DNA of 64,000 nt from Actinocorallia sp039871655 (GCF_039871655.1 NZ_JBDPLZ010000002.1:1-64000), one strand, 5' to 3'. Shown: positions 33,276 through 42,832, counted from the stretch's first letter. Numbers and translations are program-made. Notes: generated by a model from the sequence alone, not told the origin.

Positions 33276-34327
33276 CCGAACTGCGGATCGAGGGCCTGAC
33301 CAAGGCGTACGGGCCGGGCTCCGCCGTCCTGCACGGGCTCGACCTCACCGTCCCCGAAGGCTCGCTGGCCGCCGTCCTCGGCCCGTCGGGCTGCGGCAAG
33401 ACGACCCTGCTGCGGATCATCGCGGGCTTCCTGCGCGCCGACTCCGGGACGGTCTCCGTCGGAGGGCGCGTGCTCACCGGGCCGGGAACCCACCTTCCCC
33501 CCGAACACCGCCGTATCGGCATCGTCCCCCAGGAAGGGGCGCTCTTCCCGCATCTGAGCGTGGCCCGCAACGTCGCCTTCGGGCTGGCGGGAGACCGGGC
33601 AGCGCGCCGCCGCCGCGTCGAGGAGATGCTGGAACTGGTCGGTCTGTCCGGGTACGGGGACCGGATGCCGCACGAGCTGTCCGGCGGCCAGCAGCAGCGC
33701 GTCGCCCTGGCCCGCGCGCTGGCACCCGAACCCGCGCTGGTCCTGCTCGACGAGCCGTTCAACGCGCTCGACAGCGCGCTGCGCACGGGGGTGCGCGCCG
33801 ACGTCCGGGCGGCCCTGCGCGCCACCGGGGCCACCGCCCTGCTGGTCACCCACGACCAGCAGGAGGCCCTGTCCACCGCGGACCTGGTGGCCGTCGTCCG
33901 TGAGGGCCGGATCGCGCAGTGCGGCACGCCCGAGGAGGTCTACCGGGCCCCCGCCGATCCGTGGGTCGCCGGTTTCGTCGGCGACGCCGTGCTCCTGCCC
34001 GGCACCGCGGTGAACGGCACCGCGGCCACCGCCCTGGGAGAGATCCCGCTCCTGGCCCCCGCGGGCGCGGCGGCGGACGCCCCCTGCTCGGGGACCGTCC
34101 TCCTGCGCCCCGAGCAGCTCCTGCTCACCGGCGTGGACGACGCGGGGGAGGGCGCGGTGAAGGCGACCGTCCAGGACGTCTGCTACTACGGCCACGACGC
34201 GATGGTCACCGTCGCGGTCGACGGGCTCGACACCCCCGTCGAGGTCCGGGTGGCGGGCCCCTTGTCCTTCCGCCCCGGCGACGAGGCCGCGGTCCGCGTC
34301 ACCGGCACAGGCACCCTGCATTCCTGA
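33272..34327 (+). CDS. iron ABC transporter ATP-binding protein (FbpC-like)
   Basis: A 351-residue ABC ATPase. Walker A is GPSGCGKTT (about 38-46), Q-loop IVPQEGALFPHLSV, signature LSGGQQQR, Walker B LVLLDEPF and H-loop VTHDQ. The C-terminal 110 residues form a TOBE/OB-like regulatory domain (VLLRPEQLLLTG, YYGHDAMVTVAV), as in FbpC and other importers of the PotA class. The start overlaps the permease stop (ATGA). It powers iron uptake with the two genes upstream, and closes the iron-regulated operon. Confidence 0.92.
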   Translation: MTELRIEGLTKAYGPGSAVLHGLDLTVPEGSLAAVLGPSGCGKTTLLRIIAGFLRADSGTVSVGGRVLTGPGTHLPPEHRRIGIVPQEGALFPHLSVARNVAFGLAGDRAARRRRVEEMLELVGLSGYGDRMPHELSGGQQQRVALARALAPEPALVLLDEPFNALDSALRTGVRADVRAALRATGATALLVTHDQQEALSTADLVAVVREGRIAQCGTPEEVYRAPADPWVAGFVGDAVLLPGTAVNGTAATALGEIPLLAPAGAAADAPCSGTVLLRPEQLLLTGVDDAGEGAVKATVQDVCYYGHDAMVTVAVDGLDTPVEVRVAGPLSFRPGDEAAVRVTGTGTLHS

Positions 34328-34374
34328 GGGAAGGCCGGTGCAACGCGGCGGCCGGGAACGCCCGTCTGTAGGAC

Positions 34375-35580
34375 ATGAAGATCTTGCGATGGGCGGCCGT
34401 GCTGCTGGCCGTGTCGGCGTGCGGAGCGAGTGTGGAGGCGGCCGAGGTCCGGGGGCGGGTACTGGACGTGCCGGCGGCGGAGGCCGGGCCCGTCGTGGCC
34501 GCCGACCTGAGGTTCGGGCTGCGGGTCCTCGACGCCTGGTGCGCACGGGACCCGAAGGCCAACCTGGTGTTCTCGCCGTCGAGCCTGGCCGGGGGCCTGG
34601 GCATGGCGGCGCTGGGCGCGAAGGGGGAGACCGCGGCCGAGATGACCGGGGTGCTGGGCTGGCCGAAGGACCCGCTGGGAGCGCTGAAGGCCCGCTCCGA
34701 GGCGCTGCGCGGCCTGCCCGGGGTGCGGGCCGTCGACCAGGTGTGGGCGGACGAGGGGCTGAAGACCGATCAGGGCTACCTCGACCGGGTGGCGACGGGT
34801 TACGGCGCGGGCGTGAAGCTCCTGCCGCTGCGCAGCGATCCCGAGGGCTCCCGGGAGGCGATCAACGACTCCGTCAGCGAGGACACCGAAGAGCTGATCA
34901 AGGACTTGATCCCCGAGGGCGCGCTGAAGGACGTCGGGTGGGTGCTCACCGACACCGTCCACCTCAAGGCCGACTGGGAGCAGGAGTTCGAGAAGGAGCA
35001 GACGTCGGCCGGCGAGTTCTCCACGGCCGGGGGCGAGCGGGCCCGAGCGGAGTTCATGAACCGGACCGGCGACTTCGGCCACGCCCGCCACGACGGCTGG
35101 ACCGGGGTGCGCATGGCCTACGAGGGCGGCCGGCTCGGCATGCTCGCGCTGCTGCCCGACGGTGACGGCCGGGAGTGCCCGAAGATCGGGGCCGAGACCG
35201 TCGAGGCCTTCGGGACCCGGAAGAACGGCACCCGCCTGTCCGTCTCCCTGCCGAAGGCGGACCTGTCCGCCAAGGACGAGATGAGCACCCTCCTCAAGGG
35301 GCTCGGAATGGCCACCGCCTTCTCCGACAAGGCCGACTTCACCGGGATCTCCCCGGACGCCGGAAGCCTCTCGGCGGTCCGGCACGCCGCCTCGCTCCGG
35401 GTGGACGAGAAGGGCACCGAGGCCGCCGCGGCCACCTCGGTCGAGGTCGGGGTCACCTCGGCTCCGGCGGAGGAGCCCCTCAAGGTCGTCTTCGACAGGC
35501 CGTACCTCCTGCTCCTCCAGGACCTGACGACCGGCGAGCCGCTCTTCCTGGCGCGGGTCGCGGACCCCTCGCGGAGCTGA
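34375..35580 (+). CDS. serpin-family protease inhibitor, predicted lipoprotein
   Basis: A 401-residue serpin. The N-terminus has a lipobox LAVSAC with Cys16, so it is probably anchored outside the membrane. Family motifs are LVFSPSSLAGGLGMAALGAKGETAAEM (about 63-90), VHLKADWEQEF, and the C-terminal FDRPYLLLLQD. The reactive-centre loop is well preserved: hinge Glu345-Lys-Gly347-Thr348-Glu349-Ala350-353-Thr354, giving P15 Gly and P14 Thr, so loop insertion and inhibition are likely. Counting from P15, P1 is Thr361 and P1' Ser362, which would suit an elastase-like protease. Serpins are uncommon in bacteria. The gene stands 47 bases after the iron importer, probably with its own promoter. Confidence 0.88.
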   Translation: MKILRWAAVLLAVSACGASVEAAEVRGRVLDVPAAEAGPVVAADLRFGLRVLDAWCARDPKANLVFSPSSLAGGLGMAALGAKGETAAEMTGVLGWPKDPLGALKARSEALRGLPGVRAVDQVWADEGLKTDQGYLDRVATGYGAGVKLLPLRSDPEGSREAINDSVSEDTEELIKDLIPEGALKDVGWVLTDTVHLKADWEQEFEKEQTSAGEFSTAGGERARAEFMNRTGDFGHARHDGWTGVRMAYEGGRLGMLALLPDGDGRECPKIGAETVEAFGTRKNGTRLSVSLPKADLSAKDEMSTLLKGLGMATAFSDKADFTGISPDAGSLSAVRHAASLRVDEKGTEAAAATSVEVGVTSAPAEEPLKVVFDRPYLLLLQDLTTGEPLFLARVADPSRS

Positions 35581-35669
35581 GCGAATCCGATCAACGTGAT
35601 TGAAAGGAACGATCAGTACCGGAACAATGCGGCGGAACCACTCGCCTCCCCGTACCGGACGGTGCACGC

Positions 35670-36416
35670 GTGCCCTTCACGCTGAGCCACATCGCGGCGG
35701 TCCTGCCGCTGCGCTCGCGCTTCCTCCTGCCCTCGGGCCTGGTCCTCGGCGCGACCGTCCCGGACATCCCGCTGTTCGTCCCGTTGAGCGACCGGCCCAC
35801 CACCCACAGTGCGCTCGGTCTGGTCACGTGGGACCTGGGAATGGGCCTGGTACTGCTGGCCGTCTTCCACCTGCTGCTGAAGCGGCCGCTGCTGGCCCTG
35901 TGCCCCCGGTGGCTCCGCGACCGGCTGGCGCCGGTGGTGGACGGGCCGGCCCTGCGCCGGGTGCTGTGGGCGGCGGTGCCGTCGCTGCTGCTGGGCGCGG
36001 TCACCCATCTGGCGTGGGACGCGTTCACCCATCTCAGCGGGCCGGGAGTCCAGGCGTTCCCCGAACTGGCCGCCCAGGCGGGGCGATACCCGGTCTACCG
36101 CTGGGCGCAGTACGCGTCGGGCGTGTTCGGCGGCCTCGCGGTGGCCGTCTGGGTGCTGCGCTGGCTGTGGCGGGCCCCCGCCGTCCCGTCCGAAGGGCTC
36201 TCGAACCGGGCGCGGGCGGCGGTGCTGTCCGTCGCGGGCCTGGCCGTGGCGGCGGGAGTCGCGGTGACGGTGTTCGTGCGGGTCCCGCCGACCCCGTACT
36301 CCTACCTGAGGTACTCGGTGACGGACTCGATGGTCATGGTCGGCGGCTGGGCGGCCCTGTACTCGCTGCTCTACTGGGCGGCGTCGGTGACCCGGCGTTC
36401 CGCCGCCTCCCGGTAA
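35670..36416 (+). CDS. DUF4184-family membrane protein
   Basis: A 248-residue protein starting with MPFTLSHIAAVLP, the hallmark of DUF4184. It has about six hydrophobic segments and conserved His and Asp positions (SH near 6, DIPLF near 31, HLAWDAFTH near 112-120), a pattern seen in membrane metal-dependent hydrolases of the phospholipase/YdjM type. The start is GTG 35670. The enzymatic role is unknown. It is flanked by genes of unrelated function. Confidence 0.8.
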   Translation: MPFTLSHIAAVLPLRSRFLLPSGLVLGATVPDIPLFVPLSDRPTTHSALGLVTWDLGMGLVLLAVFHLLLKRPLLALCPRWLRDRLAPVVDGPALRRVLWAAVPSLLLGAVTHLAWDAFTHLSGPGVQAFPELAAQAGRYPVYRWAQYASGVFGGLAVAVWVLRWLWRAPAVPSEGLSNRARAAVLSVAGLAVAAGVAVTVFVRVPPTPYSYLRYSVTDSMVMVGGWAALYSLLYWAASVTRRSAASR

Positions 36417-36458
36417 ACGGATGGACCGCCTTTTCCCTGAACTGGGAGAATGCAGGCC

Positions 36459-37358
36459 ATGAGTGATGAACAGCGGCGGGTGCAGTTCGACGCGGAGGTC
36501 CGGTTCGCGAACGGGGGAGACCTGAGGGTCAGGGAGTTCCGGCTGGACATCCCGGGAGAGGACATCTCCGACGGCGAGCTGGCCGAGCTCCTCGTCCGCC
36601 ATCTGGGGCTGCTGATGGTCGGCGAGGTGGAGATCTCCGGCAAGACCTTGATCCGTGAGGCGCACAAGGGTTCGCGGGGCGCGGAGTCCGGGCCGCGCGC
36701 CCGGCGGCTGGTCGAGCTCTCCCACACCCTGGAGGACGGCATGGTCACCGTGCCGGGCCTGCCCGCCCCCCGGATCGGCCCCCACGAGACGCACGCCCAG
36801 TCCCGCTCCCGGTACGCGCCGGGCACCGAGTTCCACTTCGCGAGCATCTCGATGGTCGGCAACACCGGCACCTACGTGGACGCCCCGCTGCACCGGTACG
36901 AGGGCGGGACGGACCTGGCGGGGCTGCCGCTGGAGTCGCTGGCCGACCTGGAGGGCGTCCTCGTCCGGGCCGAAGGCCTCCCGGTGATCACCCGCGAGCT
37001 GCTGCTCCCCCTGGACGTGCGGGGGCGGGCGGTGCTGGTGCACACCGGCTGGTCCCGGCACTGGGGCACAGAGGAGTACCTGTCGGGCCACCCTCATCTC
37101 ACCGCGGGGGCGGCGGAGTTCCTGGTCGAGCAGGGCGCCGCCATGCTGGGCGTCGACTCCCAGAACGTCGACGGCACCCGGGGCGGGGAGCGCCCGGTGC
37201 ACTCGCTGCTGCTGGCGGCCGGGATCCCGGTCGTCGAGCACATGACCGGCCTGGACCTGCTGCCGCCCCGGGGGTTCCGCCTGCACGCCGCGCCGCCGCG
37301 GATCGCCGGGGTGGGGACCTTCCCGGTCCGGGCGTACGCGATCGTTACCGAAGAGTAG
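36459..37358 (+). CDS. cyclase-family protein (KynB-like) with altered metal motif and N-terminal extension
   Basis: A 299-residue protein. Residues 80-299 are a cyclase/arylformamidase-type domain (RLVELSHTLEDGMVTVPGLPAP). The family zinc motif HxGTHxDAPxH is Asn-Thr-Gly-Thr-Tyr-Val-Asp-Ala-Pro-Leu-His here, so two histidine ligands of the canonical site are replaced by Asn and Tyr. The last ligands, His in EHMTG and HSLLL, remain. The first 75 residues (VQFDAEVRFANGGDLRVREFRLDIPG) form a short domain that is not part of the cyclase fold. The start ATG 36459 has GGGAGA at 9-base spacing; the ATG at 36450 is too close to that RBS. Confidence 0.75.
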   Translation: MSDEQRRVQFDAEVRFANGGDLRVREFRLDIPGEDISDGELAELLVRHLGLLMVGEVEISGKTLIREAHKGSRGAESGPRARRLVELSHTLEDGMVTVPGLPAPRIGPHETHAQSRSRYAPGTEFHFASISMVGNTGTYVDAPLHRYEGGTDLAGLPLESLADLEGVLVRAEGLPVITRELLLPLDVRGRAVLVHTGWSRHWGTEEYLSGHPHLTAGAAEFLVEQGAAMLGVDSQNVDGTRGGERPVHSLLLAAGIPVVEHMTGLDLLPPRGFRLHAAPPRIAGVGTFPVRAYAIVTEE

Positions 37359-37367
37359 CCTTGGGGG

Positions 37368-38108
37368 ATGAGCACCGATGACCCCGGCAACCTGTTCCGC
37401 GTAGTCCCGGGGCCGCCCCGGCTGGCCCTGCCCGGACTGGTGCCGGTCTACGACCTGTACGTCCGCGCCGGAGCCGAACTGCTCACCCAGCCGGACGCCC
37501 TGAGCGCGGAACTGTGGCTGTCGGCCCAGCTCGGCGAGCTGGGCTCGGCCGCCCCCGACCAGGCCGGGCTGGACAAGGCGCTCGGCGACCTGGTCAAGGT
37601 GCTGCGCCGGGCCGGGACGCCCGGGGCGCACGCCTTCCTGGCGGCGATGGCCGCGGTCGGCCCCGAGGACCACCGGGCCGCCGCCGCCAAGGCCGCGTCC
37701 GACCTGCGCGGCCCGCTGCTGCCCGAACCTCCGGCCTGGCTGGGGGAGCTGGGCGCGGCGTTCGCCGTCGACGCCTGCAGCATCCAGGACGGCACCCTGG
37801 ACCGCACCCAGTACCTGGTCGAGTACCGCTACCCGGACGGCGGCGGGCACCACGGCCTGTCGGTCACCCTGTCGGCCGGGCTCCCCGTCCAACTGGTGGC
37901 GGTCGGCGACATGCTCGGCATGCGCTCGGAGCTTCGGCGCGTCCTGGAGGAGGGCGAGGTCGTGGTGGCGGCGCTGCCGCTGGGCCTGGCCTCCGAGACC
38001 CTCCACCGGGCCTTCTCGGAGCTGGCGGAGGTGCCCAGGGCGGAGCTGACCTCCCCCTTCCACGCGCTTCTGCTCTTCGCCCGGCACCGCCTGTCGCTGC
38101 TGCCCTGA
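37368..38108 (+). CDS. conserved actinobacterial protein of unknown function
   Basis: A 246-residue soluble protein without a recognised domain. It has a basic Pro-rich N-terminus, a central Ala/Leu-rich helical region (60-125), and a C-terminal part with beta-strand alternation (YLVEYRYPDGGGHHGLSVTL, LPVQLVAVGDML). It has no signal or membrane segment. The start is ATG 37368 after GGGGG. It is 9 bases from the upstream cyclase gene and 18 bases from the phosphatase downstream, so all three may be one transcript. Confidence 0.65.
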   Translation: MSTDDPGNLFRVVPGPPRLALPGLVPVYDLYVRAGAELLTQPDALSAELWLSAQLGELGSAAPDQAGLDKALGDLVKVLRRAGTPGAHAFLAAMAAVGPEDHRAAAAKAASDLRGPLLPEPPAWLGELGAAFAVDACSIQDGTLDRTQYLVEYRYPDGGGHHGLSVTLSAGLPVQLVAVGDMLGMRSELRRVLEEGEVVVAALPLGLASETLHRAFSELAEVPRAELTSPFHALLLFARHRLSLLP

Positions 38109-38126
38109 ATATGAAAATCTGAGCTG

Positions 38127-38960
38127 GTGATCGACGTCGCAGAGGTCTCCGCCATCGTCCGCCGGGTCGCCGAACGCGAAGTGCTGCCCCGGTTCGGGGC
38201 GCTGGCCGCGGCCGACATCAAGGAGAAGAGCCCCGGTGATCTGGTGACCGTCGCCGACCGGGCGGCGGAGGACGCCCTGGCCGAGCGGCTCGCCGCGCTG
38301 CTGCCCGGCTCGGTCGTGGTGGGCGAGGAGGCGGTCGCCGCCGATCCGGGCCTGCTGTCCCTGCTGGACGGGCCGGATCCGGTGTGGATCATCGACCCCA
38401 TCGACGGGACCAGGAACTTCGTCGACGGCAGCCCCCGGTTCACCATGCTGGTCGCGCTGGCGCGGGGCGGGGAGTTGCTGGCCTCCTGGACCCACGCGCC
38501 GGCCCTGGACGTGCACGCCACCGCGACGAAGGGCGGCGGGGCCCACGTGGACGGACGCAGGGTGCGGGTGCGGCCTCGCGAGGGCGGCCTGCAGGCGCTG
38601 GACATCGTCACCTCGCAGCCACACTGGTGGACCCCCGAGGCGCGGGCCCAGACCCACGCGCTGGCCGGGCGCCGGGTCTCGCTGGCCTACTTCGACACCT
38701 CCGGCCTGGAGTACGTGGAGCTGGCGGCGGGCCGCAGGTCGGCGATGATCCTCGGCTGGGAGTTCCCCTGGGACCACGCCGCCGGGATCCTGCTGCACGC
38801 CGAGGCCGGGGGAGTCTCCCTCACCGCCGACGGCACGCCCTTCCGGCTCTCGGGGGGCAACCGCCTCCCCTTCGTGAGCGCCCCCGACGAGGCCACCGCG
38901 CGGGCGGTCCACGAGGCCATGCGGGGCGGGCCGGAGCGGGTCTTTCCGGTCGGGGTGTGA
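38127..38960 (+). CDS. inositol monophosphatase-family phosphatase (SuhB/HisN-like)
   Basis: A 277-residue magnesium-dependent phosphatase. Metal-site motifs are Glu in GEEAV (about 70-74), the DPIDGTRNF block (about 90-98) and a C-terminal WDHAAG variant written EFPWDHAAGILLHAEAGG. Family members act on inositol-1-phosphate, histidinol-phosphate or fructose-1,6-bisphosphate. The motif set here does not separate these. Start GTG 38127. The size fits. It could supply myo-inositol for mycothiol or phosphatidylinositol, but nothing nearby tests this. Confidence 0.85.
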   Translation: MIDVAEVSAIVRRVAEREVLPRFGALAAADIKEKSPGDLVTVADRAAEDALAERLAALLPGSVVVGEEAVAADPGLLSLLDGPDPVWIIDPIDGTRNFVDGSPRFTMLVALARGGELLASWTHAPALDVHATATKGGGAHVDGRRVRVRPREGGLQALDIVTSQPHWWTPEARAQTHALAGRRVSLAYFDTSGLEYVELAAGRRSAMILGWEFPWDHAAGILLHAEAGGVSLTADGTPFRLSGGNRLPFVSAPDEATARAVHEAMRGGPERVFPVGV

Positions 38961-38987
38961 GGCGGCGCCACTCGACCCATGACAACC

Positions 38988-39014
38988 CCTGACTAAAGTC
39001 ATGGAATAGTCAGG
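38988..39014. promoter_or_regulatory. inverted repeats before the CxxC protein gene
   Basis: CCTGACTA (38988-38995) and its complement TAGTCAGG (39007-39014) form a perfect 8-bp repeat. A second inner palindrome TGACT-AA-AGTCA overlaps it at 38990-39001. It lies 79 bases before the start at 39093 and after the phosphatase stop, so it may be an operator or a weak terminator. Confidence 0.35.
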
Positions 39015-39092
39015 AGGCGGCCACGGTTGAACAGGGAGTCACCATCGAACGGCCGTCGGTGCTTTACCCGCGGCCCTGAGGAGGTCCCCGCC

Positions 39093-39584
39093 ATGGAAAC
39101 CGCCATCCACATGGTCTGCCTGGAGTGCAGTGCGCCGCTGGCCTTCACCGAGACCTGGGTGGACGGTGAGCTGGGCGCCCTGCTCTACGAGCACCCCCTG
39201 CGGCCCACGGGCGGCTGGGACCACGATCCGCTGCCCGCCCTGGCCGACCCGGCGGACCACGCCTGGAAGCGGTGCGACTGCTGCGGCATCGCCGCTCCCC
39301 GCCCCGAGGGCTTCGTCAACACCTGGACCGTCGATCGGGATCGTCCGGTCGAGGTCAGGGTCGGCGACCGGATCTTCGACTACTCCTCGCCCTGGTCGGT
39401 CTGCGCCGCCTGCTCGGCCGCGATCGCCGAGGACGACCTGAGGCTGCTCCTGCTGCGCAACGCGCAGCACAGCCGGCTGCCCGACACCTGCACCGAGGAG
39501 CAGCGCGAGGCCGGCGCGGCCCTGGCCCGCGAACTCCTACTGGCATTCCTGGCCGCCCGTCCCCGCATCAAAGACGCTTTCTAA
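39093..39584 (+). CDS. small Cys-rich (zinc-ribbon-like) protein of unknown function
   Basis: A 163-residue protein with three Cys pairs: Cys-Leu-Glu-Cys near 11-14, Cys-Asp-Cys-Cys near 62-65, and Cys-Ala-Ala-Cys near 105-108. This pattern suggests bound zinc. The segment following the second pair (RPEGFVNTWTVDRDRPVEVRV) is beta-rich and the C-terminus is helical. No enzyme signature is recognised. The start ATG 39093 is preceded by GAGGAGG, which decides it over the longer frame from 39027. Confidence 0.6.
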   Translation: METAIHMVCLECSAPLAFTETWVDGELGALLYEHPLRPTGGWDHDPLPALADPADHAWKRCDCCGIAAPRPEGFVNTWTVDRDRPVEVRVGDRIFDYSSPWSVCAACSAAIAEDDLRLLLLRNAQHSRLPDTCTEEQREAGAALARELLLAFLAARPRIKDAF

Positions 39585-39600
39585 ACCTTTTGTAAGTAAT

Positions 39601-39629
39601 GGGTTACCTGCCTGTGAAGTAGGTCACCC
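39601..39629 (+). promoter_or_regulatory. inverted repeat upstream of citrate synthase
   Basis: GGGTTACCT (39601-39609) and AGGTCACCC (39621-39629) are 9-base arms that are complementary at 8 positions with an 11-base spacer. They lie in the 198-base AT-enriched region before gltA, which otherwise includes TTGTAA-like stretches at 39589 and 39637. It may be an operator; no regulator is assigned. Confidence 0.35.
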
Positions 39630-39782
39630 CACCCGCTTGTAAATCCTTATGGCGCAGGCGTTTACGCTTCCGCAGGGGTGCCCCCCGGTAGGCCGGCCGA
39701 CAAGCACACGGCAGACTGGAAGGCCCTGCAGGACGGGTCCGACCAGACGGACACCGACGGATTATGGGAGAGCGGGAGAACA

Positions 39783-41054
<1,272 letters not shown>

Positions 41055-41075
41055 GGCCGCGGCGGTGTGAATCAC

Positions 41076-41120
41076 GACGAAGAAGACCCGTCTCCTCCAG
41101 GGGGGCGGGTCTTCTTCGTC
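41076..41120. terminator. bidirectional terminator between gltA and the limonene-epoxide-hydrolase-like gene
   Basis: Arms GACGAAGAAGACCCG (41076-41090) and CGGGTCTTCTTCGTC (41106-41120) pair perfectly over 15 bp. The 15-base loop itself can form a short inner stem. It starts 22 bases after the gltA stop and 10 bases after the stop of the opposing gene. Confidence 0.85.
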
Positions 41121-41129
41121 TTCACGGGG

Positions 41130-41555
41130 TCAGGCCTTGGCCGCCCTGCCCGCCGGGCGGGGACGCAGCAGGCCGGCGAGCCCGCGCAGGCTCGCGACCA
41201 GCAGCGTGGTCCAGTCGAAGTAGTCGCGCCACAAGGCGATCTTCCCGTCGCGCACCCGGAAGGTGCCGCACACCCAGAACTCCGCGCGCCACCGGCCGCT
41301 CTCCAGGGCGTCCGTCCGCACGGTCAGCACGGTGTCGCCGTCGGCGGAGATCTCATGGATCCGCGCCTCGAAGCCGGTGCCGTAACGCAGCATCAGTCTC
41401 AACGTCTTCAGGGTCGCCGCCTTGCCGCGGGCCGACGGCAGCGGGACGTTCTGGTACAGGACGCCGGGGGCGAGCAGCTCCCCCGCGGCGTCCAGGTCGA
41501 GGTTCTCCAGCGCGGCCAGGAAGTCCCTGACCACCTTCACGTTCTCGTCCGTCAT
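41130..41555 (-). CDS. limonene-1,2-epoxide hydrolase-fold protein
   Basis: A 141-residue small alpha/beta-barrel protein (LEH/SnoaL type). The catalytic Arg-Asp pair is seen in FRVRDGKIALWRDYFDW (near 100-116), where the Arg and Asp match the limonene-epoxide-hydrolase triad. The second Asp lies in VRDF/NLDLDAAG near the start. Enzymes of this fold also isomerise polyketides or bind steroids, so substrate prediction is weak. The start ATG 41555 has GGAGGGAG upstream; a longer frame to 41612 is not needed. Confidence 0.78.
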   Translation of the reverse strand: MTDENVKVVRDFLAALENLDLDAAGELLAPGVLYQNVPLPSARGKAATLKTLRLMLRYGTGFEARIHEISADGDTVLTVRTDALESGRWRAEFWVCGTFRVRDGKIALWRDYFDWTTLLVASLRGLAGLLRPRPAGRAAKA

Positions 41556-41704
41556 CGGGCTCCCTCCGGGGACACATGTGGCGACCATCCTAAAAACCAA
41601 CCGATCGGACATGGATCATCGGCCGGGGCGCAGGCCCCGAGAGCGGACTGTGGTCTATACCAAACGGCGTTCCCGGCAGGACAGCGGGGATGGAACGTTT
41701 CCGA

Positions 41705-41721
41705 GTTAACACCGGGTTTAC
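41705..41721 (+). promoter_or_regulatory. candidate GlnR site upstream of glnII
   Basis: GTTAAC-ACCGG-GTTTAC contains the AC-N9-AC spacing (41709-41710 and 41720-41721) of GlnR boxes defined in mycobacteria, about 95 bases before the GSII start. The rest of the 260-base gap holds only AT-enriched stretches near 41645-41660 and 41740-41775. Confidence 0.4.
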
Positions 41722-41815
41722 ACATGGGCAATGGACGCGAAATCGCGACTCTGCAAAATCTCTTCTGCAGGCAAACCCGGGCTTCACATCCCTCGCACAC
41801 CACGCAAGGACACCC

Positions 41816-42832
41816 ATGAGCTTCAAGGCTGAGTACATCTGGATCGACGGCACCGAGCCCACCGCCCAGCTGCGGTCGAAGACTCGCATCCTTGCCGATG
41901 GCGCGGACCTGCCGGTCTGGGGCTTCGACGGCTCCAGCACCAACCAGGCCAAGGGCACCTCGTCGGACTGCCAGCTCAAGCCCGTCTTCTCCTGCCCGGA
42001 CCCGCTGCGCGACCCCGCCAAGGACGTCCTGGTCCTGTGCGAGGTCCTCAACGTGGACGGCACCCCCCACGAGAGCAACACCCGCGCGCTGCTCACCCCG
42101 ATCGCCGAGCAGTTCGCCGACCAGGAGTCCTGGTTCGGCATCGAGCAGGAGTACACCCTGTTCCAGGACGGCCGCCCGCTCGGCTTCCCGGCGCTGGGCT
42201 ACCCCGCCCCGCAGGGCCCGTACTACTGCGCCGCCGGCGCCGACTACGTCTTCGGCCGCCCGATCGTCGAGGAGCACCTGGACGCCTGCCTCATCGCCGG
42301 CCTGAAGGTCTCCGGCATCAACGCCGAGGTCATGCCCGGCCAGTGGGAGTTCCAGATCGGCCCGGCCGGCCCCGTGGAGGCCTCCGACCACATCTGGATG
42401 GCCCGCTACCTGATGCTGCGCATCGCCGAGAAGCACGGCGTGCACTTCTCCATCGACCCCAAGCCGGTCAAGGGCGACTGGAACGGCGCGGGCGCGCACA
42501 CCAACTTCTCCACCAAGGCGATGCGCGAGGGCTACGACCCCATCATCACCGCCTGCGAGGCCCTGGGCGAGAAGTTCCTCGAGCACGTCCGGGCCTACGG
42601 CGAGGGCGTCGAGGAGCGCCTCACCGGCGCCCACGAGACCGCCCCGTGGAGCGAGTTCTCCTACGGCGTCTCCAACCGCGCCGCCTCCATCCGCCTGCCC
42701 TGGCAGGTCGAGGTCGAGCGCTGCGGCTACCTGGAGGACCGCCGCCCGAACGCCAACATGGACCCGTACGTCGTCACCCGCATGATCACCAACACCTGCT
42801 GCACCGCCCTGGAGAAGGTCGGCCAGGTCTGA
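41816..42832 (+). CDS. glnII: glutamine synthetase type II (GSII)
   Basis: A 338-residue eukaryote-like GSII that makes glutamine from glutamate and ammonia with ATP. The GS signatures are present: WGFDGSSTNQA near 35-45, WFGIEQEYTLF with metal-binding Glu residues (107-117), MPGQWEFQIGP (about 175-185), NGAGAHTNFSTKAMR with the ATP and glutamate site, and SNRAASIRLPW. Its length is typical of GSII and far below that of bacterial GSI (about 470). Start ATG 41816 with AAGGA upstream. GSII in actinomycetes is usually induced by nitrogen limitation through GlnR. Confidence 0.93.
   Translation: MSFKAEYIWIDGTEPTAQLRSKTRILADGADLPVWGFDGSSTNQAKGTSSDCQLKPVFSCPDPLRDPAKDVLVLCEVLNVDGTPHESNTRALLTPIAEQFADQESWFGIEQEYTLFQDGRPLGFPALGYPAPQGPYYCAAGADYVFGRPIVEEHLDACLIAGLKVSGINAEVMPGQWEFQIGPAGPVEASDHIWMARYLMLRIAEKHGVHFSIDPKPVKGDWNGAGAHTNFSTKAMREGYDPIITACEALGEKFLEHVRAYGEGVEERLTGAHETAPWSEFSYGVSNRAASIRLPWQVEVERCGYLEDRRPNANMDPYVVTRMITNTCCTALEKVGQV

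Noticed and set aside
35613..39002. An 1129-codon minus-strand frame
   Set aside because: Shadow of five plus-strand genes with recognised or plausible products; no RBS or motif.
39601..39629. GlnR box upstream of gltA
   Set aside because: The AC-N9-AC spacing is not met; only an imperfect inverted repeat is present.
39585..39782. Riboswitch or leader RNA before citrate synthase
   Set aside because: No known riboswitch core was recognised; only AT-rich stretches and one repeat are seen.
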